This document shows positions 1 to 8,739 of a stretch of DNA of 64,000 nucleotides, piece by piece. Numbering within the stretch: position 1 is the stretch's first letter; each line of letters begins with the position of its first letter. Below the pieces are notes generated by a model. That model was not told where the DNA came from, did no database searches, and was given only the letters and a program-made list of their open reading frames with translations. The position numbers and the translations under genes are program-made. Source of the stretch: Halomonas halmophila (GTDB lineage Bacteria; Pseudomonadota; Gammaproteobacteria; Pseudomonadales; Halomonadaceae); contig NZ_BJOC01000012.1 in the NCBI RefSeq assembly GCF_006540005.1, positions 62,001 to 126,000 on the forward strand, written 5' to 3'.

Positions 1-1449
1 AAGAAGGCCGAGCGTGACGACGCGGATATCCTCAAGTTCGATCGTCAGGCGCTGTTCGCTCGCCAGGCCGAGGAAGTCACCCAGGCGGATTACCCCGATG
101 AGCTGGTGCTGGGCGGGGTGCGTTATCCGCTGGCCTATCACTTCTCGCCGGGGGCGGCGGATGATGGCGTGACGCTGACGGTGCCGGCGGCGATGCTGCC
201 GCAGCTGCCGGCCGGGCGTCTGGAATGGCTGGTGCCGGGGCTGCTGCGCGAGAAGTGCATCAGCCTGGTCAAGTCGCTGCCCAAGTCGATCCGCCGCCAG
301 GTGGTGCCGATCCCCGATTGGGTGGACGCCGCCCTGCAGGCCATGACGCCCGACGATACGCCACTGACCGAGGCGCTGGGCGAGTTCCTGCGGCGCAAGA
401 CCGGGGCACGCCCCCACCCGGATGACTGGCGCTTCGACCAGCTCGAGCCGCACCTGATCATGAACCTCAAGGTGGTCGACCATGAGGGCAATGAACTCGG
501 CCAGGGCCGGGATGTGCGCGAACTGGAGCGGCGTTTCGAGAAGGCCGCCGGGCAGGGCGCTCAGGCGCTGGCCGAGCAGGCCAGCGAGGGGCAGGCACTG
601 GACACACTGCCAGCCTCGGCCCTGCCGGAATCGCGTGTCACCACCCAGGCGGGCATCCGGGTCGAGGCCTTTCCGGCGGTGGTGCCGCGTGGCGAGGCCC
701 TGGATGTGGAGCTCTTCGATCACCCCGACAAGGCCCGTGAGGCCCACCGGCGCGGCGTCGTCTGGGCGGCCCGGGCGCGGCTGCCCGATCAGGCCCGGGC
801 CATCGAGCGCCTGCCGGGCATGAAGCCCTGTGCCTTGCTGTTCACCAAGGTCGGCAGCAAGCGTCAGCTCACGGATGACGTCATCGATGCGGCCTTCCGT
901 CAGGTGGTGGCGGTGGATCCGCTGCCACGCTCGGCCGACGAGCTCGAGCAGCGTGTCAGCGAGTGTCGCGCTGAGGTGGTGCCGCGGGCGGAAGCGCTGC
1001 TGGCCACCCTGGAAAAGGCCCTGGAAGGCCATCTGGCAGTGACCAAGGCGTTGAAGGGCAATCTGAATCTTTCGCTGGCGCTGGTATACAGTGATCTCAA
1101 GGCCCAGATGCAGCGGCTGGTGTATCCCGGCTTTGTCAGTGAGGCAGGCGACTGGCTGGAGGAGTATCCTCGTTACATGGAAGCCGCGTGCATCCGTCTG
1201 GAGAAGGCGCCACGCGAGCGCATGCGTGACCAGATGCATATGCAGGAAATACAGGACTTGGAAGCTCGTCTGGCCGCGCGTCGCGAGAGCGAGCGCCGCG
1301 GTGAGGTCGAGGATCCGACACTGGTCGAGTTCGGCTGGTGGATCGAGGAATTGCGGGTGTCATTGTTCGCACAGCAGCTGGGAACCCGCATGCCGGTGTC
1401 GGCCAAGCGCCTGGAAAAACGCTGGGCGGAAATCACCGGGCGCGGCTGA
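1..1449 (+). CDS. hrpA: ATP-dependent RNA helicase HrpA, C-terminal part (5' end outside window)
   Basis: The reading frame is open from the first base, so the helicase core lies upstream of the window. The 482 visible residues match the long C-terminal region found only in HrpA-type DEAH-box helicases (DUF3418), including the segment around LRRKTGARPHPDDW and a basic, arginine-rich end. HrpA remodels RNA and ribonucleoprotein in the cytoplasm. No helicase motif is visible, so the call rests on the C-terminal domain alone. The stop lies 38 bp before the next start. Confidence 0.85.
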   Translation, partial: KKAERDDADILKFDRQALFARQAEEVTQADYPDELVLGGVRYPLAYHFSPGAADDGVTLTVPAAMLPQLPAGRLEWLVPGLLREKCISLVKSLPKSIRRQVVPIPDWVDAALQAMTPDDTPLTEALGEFLRRKTGARPHPDDWRFDQLEPHLIMNLKVVDHEGNELGQGRDVRELERRFEKAAGQGAQALAEQASEGQALDTLPASALPESRVTTQAGIRVEAFPAVVPRGEALDVELFDHPDKAREAHRRGVVWAARARLPDQARAIERLPGMKPCALLFTKVGSKRQLTDDVIDAAFRQVVAVDPLPRSADELEQRVSECRAEVVPRAEALLATLEKALEGHLAVTKALKGNLNLSLALVYSDLKAQMQRLVYPGFVSEAGDWLEEYPRYMEAACIRLEKAPRERMRDQMHMQEIQDLEARLAARRESERRGEVEDPTLVEFGWWIEELRVSLFAQQLGTRMPVSAKRLEKRWAEITGRG

Positions 1450-1487
1450 GGCTCATCGGTGTCAATGGGCGAGATAGGGAGAGTCAG

Positions 1488-2609
1488 ATGACCCGAGTGG
1501 TTATGACCGGCACGGGGCTATTCACGCCGCCGAATGCCATCGACAATGCTGCCCTGGTGGCGAGCTTCAATACCTGGGTGGCGGCCGAGAACGAACGCCT
1601 GGCCGGTGCCATCGAGGCGGGGCAATGTGAGCCGCTGGCGGCCTCCAGCGAGGACTTCATCGTCAAGGCGTCCGGCATTCACAGTCGCTATGTGATGGAT
1701 GCCGAGGGCATTCTGGATCCCGAGCGGATGCGACCGAACCTCCCGGTGCGCGGCAATGATGAGCTGTCGGTCCAGGCCGAAATGGGGCTTGCCGCGGCGC
1801 ACGAGGCCCTGGCGTCGGCGGGGGTGTCGGCCGCCGACATCGACCAGGTGATCGTCGCCTGTTCCAATCTGGAGCGCCCCTATCCGGCCGTGGCGGTCGA
1901 GCTGCAGGCGGCGCTCGGTGCCGGCGGGCATGCCTACGACATGAACGTGGCCTGTTCGTCGGCGACCTTCGCCATCGATGCGGCCAGTAATGCCATTCGC
2001 GCGGGTGCGGCGCGTCGCGTTCTGGTGGTCAGCCCGGAGATCTGCTCGGCCCATCTGAATTTTCGCGATCGCGATAGTCATTTCATCTTCGGCGATGCCT
2101 GCACGGCCATCGTGCTGGAAGATGATGCCGTGGCCACCGCCGACTCGCGTTTCGAGGTGCTGGGCACGCGACTGGTGACGCAGTTCTCCAACGCCATTCG
2201 CAACAATGCCGGCTTCCTCAACCGAGTGTCTGATGCGGATCCGCTGGCGGCGGACAAGCTTTTCGTTCAGGAAGGGCGGCGCGTGTTCAAGGAGGTCTGC
2301 CCCATGGTGGCCGGCCTGATCGGCGAGCATCTGGCGCAGCTCGAGTTGAGCAGAGATGATCTGTCGCGGCTGTGGCTGCATCAGGCCAATCGCCACATGA
2401 ACGATCTGATCGCGCGTCGGGTGCTGGGGCGCGAGCCTGCGGCCGGCGAAGCGCCGATCATTCTCGACCGCTATGCCAATACCAGTTCGGCCGGCTCGAT
2501 CATCGCCTTCCACCTGCATCGCGATGACCTGGCCTCGGGGTCGCTGGGGGTGGTGTGTTCCTTCGGTGCGGGCTACAGTGCCGGCAATGTCGTGGTGCGT
2601 CGCCGCTGA
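1488..2609 (+). CDS. beta-ketoacyl-ACP synthase III family protein (FabH-like, long form)
   Basis: 373-residue thiolase-fold condensing enzyme. The ATG at 1488 is preceded by AGGGAGAG; an upstream in-frame extension inside hrpA is not used. The Cys-His-Asn triad is visible: Cys156 in NVACSSAT, His298 in LWLHQAN and Asn331 in NTSSAGS. It is longer than E. coli FabH (317) and resembles the Pseudomonas PA3286-type FabH2 branch, which condenses acyl-CoA with malonyl-ACP. Whether this copy starts fatty acid synthesis or uses beta-oxidation intermediates is inference. It probably follows hrpA in the transcript. Confidence 0.82.
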   Translation: MTRVVMTGTGLFTPPNAIDNAALVASFNTWVAAENERLAGAIEAGQCEPLAASSEDFIVKASGIHSRYVMDAEGILDPERMRPNLPVRGNDELSVQAEMGLAAAHEALASAGVSAADIDQVIVACSNLERPYPAVAVELQAALGAGGHAYDMNVACSSATFAIDAASNAIRAGAARRVLVVSPEICSAHLNFRDRDSHFIFGDACTAIVLEDDAVATADSRFEVLGTRLVTQFSNAIRNNAGFLNRVSDADPLAADKLFVQEGRRVFKEVCPMVAGLIGEHLAQLELSRDDLSRLWLHQANRHMNDLIARRVLGREPAAGEAPIILDRYANTSSAGSIIAFHLHRDDLASGSLGVVCSFGAGYSAGNVVVRRR

Positions 2610-2647
2610 CGATAGAGTGATATAACTGGCAGGAGACCCTTGAAGCA

Positions 2648-3427
2648 ATGAATCGACCATTCACGACGACTTTTTCCCGGGCAGCGCGGCCTTTGCTGGC
2701 CGGGCTGGCGCTGGTCGTGCTGTCCGGCTGCGCGACGACCCAGAGCTCTGCACCGGCCAATCCCGAGGATCCCTGGGAGGGCTTCAATCGGGGGGTGTTC
2801 GCCTTCAACGAGACCCTCGATCGCTATGCCTTGAAGCCGGTGGCCCAGGGCTATCGCTTCGTGACGCCGGATCCGGTGGAAACCGGGGTCGGCAACTTCT
2901 TCTCGAACCTGGGTGAAATTCGCACCACGCTCAACAGTTTGCTGCAGGGCAAGGGCTCGAATGCCAGTGCCTCGACCGGCCGCTTTTTGCTCAACTCCAC
3001 GGTGGGTGTGCTCGGTGTCTTCGACGTGGCCTCTCAGATAGGCCTGCACGCACGCGAGGAAGACTTCGGCCAGACCCTGGGCAGCTGGGGTGTGGCCTCG
3101 GGCCCCTACCTGGTACTGCCGCTGCTGGGGCCGAGTACGCTGCGTGATACCGGTGGCCTGCCGGTGGATATGTACACCTATCCGACGACCTATATCGAGG
3201 ACGACGCGGTGCGCTATTCGCTGACCGGGCTGCGTGTCATCGACACGCGCGCCGGTCTGCTGGATCAGGAAAAGCTGATTCAGGGCGATCGCTATTCCTT
3301 CATCCGTGATAGCTGGCTGCAGCGTCGACACTTCGAGGTCAACGACGGTGAGCTGGGCGAAGATCCCTTCGCCACTGATGATTTCGACCTGGAAGGCAGT
3401 GATTTTGATGATGCCTTCGCCGAGTGA
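2648..3427 (+). CDS. mlaA: MlaA (VacJ) outer-membrane lipoprotein of the Mla phospholipid transport pathway
   Basis: 259 residues with a lipoprotein signal peptide ending in the lipobox LSGC (Cys28). The MlaA signature follows: DPWEGFNRGVFAFNETLD, GNFFSNLGEIRTTLNSLLQGK and a TLGSWGVASGPYLVLPLLGPS segment. MlaA sits in the outer membrane and removes misplaced phospholipids from the outer leaflet for return through MlaC and MlaFEDB, which are not in this window. The tail is very acidic, as in many halophile envelope proteins. The next gene starts 12 bp after the stop. Confidence 0.93.
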   Translation: MNRPFTTTFSRAARPLLAGLALVVLSGCATTQSSAPANPEDPWEGFNRGVFAFNETLDRYALKPVAQGYRFVTPDPVETGVGNFFSNLGEIRTTLNSLLQGKGSNASASTGRFLLNSTVGVLGVFDVASQIGLHAREEDFGQTLGSWGVASGPYLVLPLLGPSTLRDTGGLPVDMYTYPTTYIEDDAVRYSLTGLRVIDTRAGLLDQEKLIQGDRYSFIRDSWLQRRHFEVNDGELGEDPFATDDFDLEGSDFDDAFAE

Positions 3428-3439
3428 GGCGGTGACAGG

Positions 3440-4630
3440 ATGTCGAGCGACAATGCGTTGATCGGCGTGGTCGACCGGCCGGGTGCCGAACGTGATGCCC
3501 TGGCCAGTACCATCGCCAAGGACGGTCTCGCGGTCCTGGCCGCGGGCGATGTCGACCAGCTTCCGGAGGAGACGGTGCTGGTGGTGGTGCACTCCCGCGC
3601 CGTCTCGCCCGGCGACTGGCCGGAGCTGTGCCGGCGTCTGCCGACGCTGGTCGTCAGCGATGATCGTCAGGACAGCGAGCTGTTCTCGGCGGTGGACGCG
3701 GGTCTGGTGGACTATGTCGTCGATCCTCTGCGCCACGGCCATCTGCTGCGTCGCATGATTCGCCGGGTCATCGAGATCAATGACCTGGCCCGGGAGCAGG
3801 AGCGCGACCGGCGTCGGCTCGCCGAGCTCAATGAGCATCTCGAGACGCATCTGGCCATGCTGCGTCTCGACCAGCAGGCGGGCGGGCAGATCCAGCGCAA
3901 GCTGCTGCCGCCCAGCCCGCAGTACTCGGGCAGCGTGCGCTGCGATTACTGGCTGGCGCCGTCGCTCTATCTCTCCGGGGATTTTCTTGACTTCCAGCAT
4001 TTCGACGAACGCTACACCATCTTCTATTTCGCCGATGTATCCGGCCATGGCGCGTCATCGGCCTTCGTCACCGTCCTGCTCAAGTACCTGTTCAACCGCT
4101 GGCAGGGCGAGTGGGACGGCCGCGACCCGGAAGCGCTGGCCCCGGGCTGGCTGGCAGCGCTCAATCGCGAGTTGCTGGATACCGGCATTGGCAAGCATGC
4201 CACCCTCTTCGTCGGGGTGATTGACCGCGAGCAGCGATATCTTCACTATTCGCTCGGCTCGCAGTTCCCGATGCCGCTGCTGGTGGTCGACGACACCACG
4301 TTGACGCTGGCCGGCGAGGGTATGCCGGTGGGCCTGTTTCCGGATGTCGAGTACCCGCGTCTGGGCTGCGCCCTGCCGGACGACTTCAGGCTGTGGCTGT
4401 GTTCCGATGGCATTCTCGATTGCCTGCCGGGGGCGTCGCTGGATGAACGCCTGGAGGTGCTCATGCAACGGGCCCGGTCTCACCGAACGCTGGCCGGCTT
4501 GCGCGACAGCCTGTCGCTTGGCGAGCGGGTGGAGGGCAATGAGGTGGCCGCGGATGATGCCAATGGCGATGAGCTGCCGGATGACCTGACGATCATGATG
4601 TTGAGCGGATTTGGCGATGATAATGCATGA
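3440..4630 (+). CDS. Pseudo-receiver/SpoIIE-type PP2C serine phosphatase (RssB-like)
   Basis: 396 residues in three parts: a receiver-like domain (about 7-115), a helical linker (112-150) and a SpoIIE/RsbU-type PP2C phosphatase (about 150-393). The phosphatase metal ligands are present: SGDFLD at 179-184, ADVSGHG at 198-204, CSDG and the final DDLT. The receiver lacks its phospho-acceptor: the beta-3 strand ends VVVHS where Asp is expected, and the switch Lys is replaced (VVDPL). It overlaps the STAS gene, its likely substrate partner. Order mlaA, phosphatase, STAS, tal matches P. aeruginosa PA2800-PA2796. It probably dephosphorylates the anti-anti-sigma protein. Confidence 0.85.
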   Translation: MSSDNALIGVVDRPGAERDALASTIAKDGLAVLAAGDVDQLPEETVLVVVHSRAVSPGDWPELCRRLPTLVVSDDRQDSELFSAVDAGLVDYVVDPLRHGHLLRRMIRRVIEINDLAREQERDRRRLAELNEHLETHLAMLRLDQQAGGQIQRKLLPPSPQYSGSVRCDYWLAPSLYLSGDFLDFQHFDERYTIFYFADVSGHGASSAFVTVLLKYLFNRWQGEWDGRDPEALAPGWLAALNRELLDTGIGKHATLFVGVIDREQRYLHYSLGSQFPMPLLVVDDTTLTLAGEGMPVGLFPDVEYPRLGCALPDDFRLWLCSDGILDCLPGASLDERLEVLMQRARSHRTLAGLRDSLSLGERVEGNEVAADDANGDELPDDLTIMMLSGFGDDNA

Positions 4631-5126
4631 AGGCCGTATTCAGGCGGCGTTCGATTCCGGGGTGTTCGTGCTCAAGCTGAGTGGCGATGTGCGCCTGACG
4701 CTGTGCGCGACCCTCGACCAGCAGGCTCAGCAACTGGCCGCCACGCCGGGGCTGGAGGCCGTGATGGTCGATCTGCGCGAGGCCACCAATGTGGACTCGA
4801 CGGCGCTCGGCTTTCTGGCCAAGGTGGCCATGGCGTTGCGTGATCGCCTCGACCAGGCGCCGACCATCGTGGTCGACAACCCGGATGTACGCCGCATGCT
4901 CGATGTCATGGGGTTTGCGCGCTATTACACCCTGCTGGAGTCGCCGGTCACCGAGCCTCACCAACTGCATGACCTGGACGCCGTGCCTGCGGGTGAGGCC
5001 GACACCCGTGAGCGTGTGCTCGAGGCGCATCGCATCCTGATGCACATGAGCGAGCATAATCGCGAACAGTTCCAGCCACTGGTGGATATGCTCGAGGCGC
5101 AGCGCTCCTCAAGCTCCTCCGAATAG
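4617..5126 (+). CDS. STAS-domain anti-anti-sigma factor (RssC-like)
   Basis: 169 residues from the ATG at 4617; TTG at 4611 and ATG at 4623 are alternatives in the same frame. All overlap the end of the phosphatase gene, so translation is probably coupled. The STAS core covers about residues 10-105. NVDSTALG carries the conserved phosphorylatable serine (about Ser61). The C-terminal extension (about 110-169) is charged and ends in a serine run. In this protein family dephosphorylated STAS sequesters an anti-sigma factor; which sigma factor is controlled here cannot be read from the window. Confidence 0.83.
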   Translation: MIMHEGRIQAAFDSGVFVLKLSGDVRLTLCATLDQQAQQLAATPGLEAVMVDLREATNVDSTALGFLAKVAMALRDRLDQAPTIVVDNPDVRRMLDVMGFARYYTLLESPVTEPHQLHDLDAVPAGEADTRERVLEAHRILMHMSEHNREQFQPLVDMLEAQRSSSSSE

Positions 5127-5173
5127 CCTTCCTCACCGACGCCTCGCGGTAGCGGTCGCGTTCGCCTTGCTCA

Positions 5174-6112
5174 TCAGCCCTGGCGCAGTTCGGCCAGCAG
5201 GGCTTCCAGCTTGCGCTGGTCGGCCATGAACTTGCGAATGCCTTCGGCCAGTTTCTCGGTGGCCATGGCGTCCTCGTTCAGGTCCCAGCGGAATTCGGCG
5301 TCGTCCTGCGGGGCAGGGGCCTGGGTCTCGGCGTCCAGTGGTGTCAGCCGGCGTTCCAGCAGTTGTCGGGTCTCGGACAACTCCTCGAGCAGGGCCGGCG
5401 AAATGGTCAGGCGATCGCAGCCCGCCAATGCCTGAATCTCGCCGCTGTTGCGGAAGCTGGCGCCCATTACCACGGTCTCGTAGCCGTTTCCCTTGAAGTG
5501 TTCGTAGATGTGGCGAACCGACTGCACACCGGGATCCCGGTCGCCGCTGAAGTCGGCTTGCGGGTCGTGCGCCTTGTGCCAGTCGAGAATACGCCCGACG
5601 AACGGCGAGACCAGGGTGACGCCGGCGTCGGCACAGGCCCTGGCCTGGGCAAAGCTGAACAGCAGCGTCAGGTTGGTGTGGATGCCCTCGCGTTCGAGCA
5701 CGCGTGCGGCCTGGATGCCTTCCCAGGTGGCGGCGACCTTGATCAGGATGCGCTCGGCCGGCACGCCCTGGCGGTCATAGCGCTCGATCAGTGAGCGCGC
5801 TCTGGCCAGGGTGGCCTGGGTGTCGAAGGAGAGCTGGGCACTGACCTCGGTGGAGACATAACCCGGTACCAGCTGGGTGATCTCGCTGCCGATCTCGACC
5901 GCCACGGCGTCCAGGGCCGCGTCGATATCGGTGGCACGGCGGGCGATGTCGGCCAGGCGGGCGCGGCGTTCCGGCTGCTGGGCGGCCTGAAGGATCAGCG
6001 AGGGGTTGGTGGTGGCATCGGTGGGCTGGAAGCGCCGAATGGCGTCCAGGTCGCCGGTATCGGCCACCACGGTGGTCATTTGCTTGAGCTGTGAGAGCTG
6101 GTCGTCGGCCAT
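5174..6112 (-). CDS. tal: Transaldolase
   Basis: 312 residues, the usual size of TalB-type enzymes. It transfers a dihydroxyacetone unit between sedoheptulose 7-phosphate and glyceraldehyde 3-phosphate in the non-oxidative pentose phosphate pathway. The Schiff-base lysine is in [16 protein letters not shown], and the N-terminal DATTNPSL motif is present. The start at 6112 has a GAGGAAA ribosome site; a longer in-frame extension lacks one. It faces the STAS gene and probably ends in the 47-bp gap between them. Confidence 0.95.
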   Translation of the reverse strand: MADDQLSQLKQMTTVVADTGDLDAIRRFQPTDATTNPSLILQAAQQPERRARLADIARRATDIDAALDAVAVEIGSEITQLVPGYVSTEVSAQLSFDTQATLARARSLIERYDRQGVPAERILIKVAATWEGIQAARVLEREGIHTNLTLLFSFAQARACADAGVTLVSPFVGRILDWHKAHDPQADFSGDRDPGVQSVRHIYEHFKGNGYETVVMGASFRNSGEIQALAGCDRLTISPALLEELSETRQLLERRLTPLDAETQAPAPQDDAEFRWDLNEDAMATEKLAEGIRKFMADQRKLEALLAELRQG

Positions 6113-6260
6113 GCGGTTTCCTCGGTCGAAAGCATTGGAAGTGACCTTCACTCTACCAAGCCAGCGACGCTGACAACACTGGGCCGGCATTGGCATGCCG
6201 GCACGCGACGTCGAATGACGTTATCATGGAGGCTTCGACCCGCAAGCTTGTGGAGGCCCC

Positions 6261-7508
6261 TTGAAACTCGATGCTCGACGAACCGCCCTGCTGGTGGCGG
6301 CCAATACCGCGCTGGCGCCCTTTGCCATTGATGCCTATCTGCCTGCCATGCCGGCACTGGCCGAGGCCGTGGATGCCAGCGTGCATCATACCGAGCTGTC
6401 GATCAGTTTCTTCCTGCTGGGCTTCGCGCTCGGCCAGTTGACCGGGGGGCCGCTGTCCGATCGCTTCGGTCGGCGCCCGGTGCTGCTGAGCGGGCTGGTG
6501 ATCTTCCTGATTGCCAGCCTGCTGATCACCCAGGTCAATACCCTGACCGAGCTGCTCGGGCTGCGCTTCGTCCAGGCGCTGGGCGGCGGGGCCTGTGTGG
6601 TCAATTCGGCGGCCATCGTGCGGGATTGTTTCAGTGGTCGCGAGGCCGCCAAGGTCATGTCGACCATGGCCATGATCATGATGCTGGCGCCACTGGCTGC
6701 GCCGGCAGTGGGCTCCGGCCTGTTGTACCTGGCCGACTGGTGGCTGATCTTCGTCTTCCTGGCGGTGTATGCCGCCTTCCTGCTGTGGCTGATGGGAACG
6801 CGCCTGCCGGAGACGCGGCCCGTGGATGCCCCGATGGCCTCGGCGCGCCAGGTACTGCGCAACTATGCCAGCGTGCTGCGCCATCGCGAGGCCATGGGCT
6901 ATGTGCTGTCGGTGGCGACCACCTTTGCCGGCATGTTCGCCTTCATCACGGCCTCGCCGTTTCTCTATATCACCCATTACGGCATCTCGCCGGCCATTTA
7001 TCCGGTCGTGTTCGGGGCCAATGTGGTGGTCATGGCGGGCTCGAATCGCCTCAATATCCGTCTGTTGCGGCGGCGCAGTCCGCAGCAGAACATGCGCCTG
7101 GGCATGGGAGTGCAACTGGCGGTGGCCGTCGGCCTGATCGGGCTGGTGGCGACCGGGTTGGATTCGCCCTATACGGTGGTGCCGCTGATCATGGTGTTCA
7201 TGGGCATGGTGGGGCTGATCACGCCCAATGCCATGTCGTCGATGCTCGAACACTTCAGCCACATGAGTGCCACGGCCACGGCACTGCTGGGCAGCATCCA
7301 GTTCACCTGCGGCTCGCTGGCGGGTGTCATCGTCAGTGCCTTCGAGATCGACAGCGCCTGGCCCATGGTGCTGACCATGCTGGTGGTGTCGCTATCGGGC
7401 AATATCGCGTTGCGCATGCTGGCGGGGCATGCGCTTGGCGCGCCATCCCCGGCGCGCTCGGGGGAGCCGGACGCCCGCAGCGAGACGGAACAGAAAGGCG
7501 CTTCATGA
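6261..7508 (+). CDS. Bcr/CflA family multidrug efflux MFS transporter
   Basis: 415 residues with about 12 hydrophobic segments. It carries the Bcr/CflA features: an N-terminal PFAIDAYLPAMP, the MFS motif GGPLSDRFGRRPVLL after TM2, and VNSAAIVRDCF near TM4. It should export small hydrophobic drugs or metabolites through the inner membrane by proton antiport; the substrate is unknown. The start is TTG, with TGGAGG five bases upstream and no usable ATG nearby. The hydrophilic C-tail (after about residue 393) is rich in Ser, Arg and Glu. Confidence 0.88.
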   Translation: MKLDARRTALLVAANTALAPFAIDAYLPAMPALAEAVDASVHHTELSISFFLLGFALGQLTGGPLSDRFGRRPVLLSGLVIFLIASLLITQVNTLTELLGLRFVQALGGGACVVNSAAIVRDCFSGREAAKVMSTMAMIMMLAPLAAPAVGSGLLYLADWWLIFVFLAVYAAFLLWLMGTRLPETRPVDAPMASARQVLRNYASVLRHREAMGYVLSVATTFAGMFAFITASPFLYITHYGISPAIYPVVFGANVVVMAGSNRLNIRLLRRRSPQQNMRLGMGVQLAVAVGLIGLVATGLDSPYTVVPLIMVFMGMVGLITPNAMSSMLEHFSHMSATATALLGSIQFTCGSLAGVIVSAFEIDSAWPMVLTMLVVSLSGNIALRMLAGHALGAPSPARSGEPDARSETEQKGAS

Positions 7509-7529
7509 TTTTTTGCATCAAATGACGCG

Positions 7530-7547
7530 GTGTCATGAAGCTGTCAT
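7530..7547 (+). promoter_or_regulatory. Pho box upstream of pstS
   Basis: GTGTCAT-GAAG-CTGTCAT gives two 7-bp repeats spaced by 4 bp, the layout of the PhoB consensus CTGTCAT-N4-CTGTCAT, with one mismatch in the first repeat. It lies about 60 bp before the pstS start. PhoB binding here would induce the pst operon under phosphate limitation. Confidence 0.82.
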
Positions 7548-7608
7548 TTTTGTGGGGCATCTTGTGTCGTGCGAAGGATGAACACTTCCATGAACAGGAG
7601 CCATCTCC

Positions 7609-8643
7609 ATGAATCGCATCCTCAATAGCCGCATCTTCAAGACTTCCGTCATTGCTGCTTCCATCGGCATGGCGGGCGCCGCCCAGGCCCAGGAGGCCGA
7701 GCAGCTGCGCATCGTGGGTTCCAGCACGGTTTACCCCTTTGCCAGCTACGTGGTTGAAGAGTTCGGTGCCACCACCGAATACGCGACCCCGGTTATCGAG
7801 TCCACCGGCTCGGGCGGTGGTCTGCGCCTGTTCTGCAACGGCGTTGGCAACGATACACCGGACATCACCAACGCTTCGCGTCGTATCAAGGTTTCCGAGT
7901 TCAAGCGTTGCCAGGAAAATGGTGTGACCGATATCACCGAAGTCATGGTCGGTTATGACGGCATTGCTTTCGCTCAGTCCAGCGTTAATGACCCGATGCC
8001 GCTGACTCGCGAGCAGATTTTCAAGGCACTGGCCGCCAAGGTGCCTGTTGACGGCAAGCTGGTCAAAAACCCGAACGAGACCTGGAGTGACGTCGATAGT
8101 TCGCTGCCGGACCGCGAGATCACCGTCTATGGTCCGCCGACCACTTCCGGTACGCGTGATGCCTTCGAGGAACTGGTCATGGAACATGCCTCCGAAGACA
8201 TGGAAGCCTATGGCGGTAAAGCTTATACCGATATCCGTTCCGATGGTGCCTTCATCGACTCCGGCGAGAACGACAACCTGATCGTCAAGCGCCTGTCCGA
8301 GAATACCGATGCCTTCGGTATCTTCGGTTACTCCTTCCTGGAAGAGAATGCCGATGCACTGCTGGGCTCCAGCATCGATGGCGTCAAGCCGACGCCGGAA
8401 GCCATCGGCAGCGGTGAGTACCCGGTGTCGCGTTCACTGTACTTCTACACCAAGAACCAGCACAGCGAAGAAGTGCCGGCAATGATGGAATACGCCAACC
8501 TGTTCCTGAGCGAGAAGATGATCGGCGACATGGGCTATCTGAAGGGCCTGGGTCTGATCCCGGCACCCAAAGATGTTCGTGCCGAGCAGCGCAAGAGCCT
8601 CAAGAACCAGGAGCAGCTCGAACTGGCTGACCTCGAGAAGTAA
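7609..8643 (+). CDS. pstS: Periplasmic phosphate-binding protein PstS
   Basis: 344 residues. A signal peptide (about 1-27, cleavage near AQA) is followed by the PstS-type binding fold: IVGSSTVYPFA near the N-terminus, ESTGSGGGLRLFC, and PPTTSGTRDAFEEL for the phosphate pocket. It captures phosphate in the periplasm and delivers it to PstCA. Codon use is strongly biased to GGT, CGT and TCC compared with neighbours, which fits very high induced expression. It is the first gene of pstSCAB. Confidence 0.95.
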   Translation: MNRILNSRIFKTSVIAASIGMAGAAQAQEAEQLRIVGSSTVYPFASYVVEEFGATTEYATPVIESTGSGGGLRLFCNGVGNDTPDITNASRRIKVSEFKRCQENGVTDITEVMVGYDGIAFAQSSVNDPMPLTREQIFKALAAKVPVDGKLVKNPNETWSDVDSSLPDREITVYGPPTTSGTRDAFEELVMEHASEDMEAYGGKAYTDIRSDGAFIDSGENDNLIVKRLSENTDAFGIFGYSFLEENADALLGSSIDGVKPTPEAIGSGEYPVSRSLYFYTKNQHSEEVPAMMEYANLFLSEKMIGDMGYLKGLGLIPAPKDVRAEQRKSLKNQEQLELADLEK

Positions 8644-8662
8644 GCCTCCCTGGTGATGCCCT

Positions 8663-8695
8663 GAGCCGGCCGGCAGTCAGGCTGTCGGCCGGCTC
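8663..8695 (+). terminator. Strong pstS-pstC intercistronic hairpin
   Basis: GAGCCGGCCG pairs with CGGCCGGCTC, and the stem continues inward through CAG/CTG to a 5-base loop, giving about 14 bp with one G-U pair. There is no T-run, so it is more likely a 3' stabiliser or partial terminator that raises pstS mRNA over pstC-A-B than a full stop. Confidence 0.65.
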
Positions 8696-8739
8696 GCGTT
8701 AGAGCGAATGCTCCGCGTGAATTCCTTCGAGAGAATCCT

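Noticed and set aside
1338..1487. 50-residue N-terminal extension of the FabH-like protein
   Set aside because: It lies inside hrpA in another frame; the ATG at 1488 has a good ribosome site and starts at the conserved fold.
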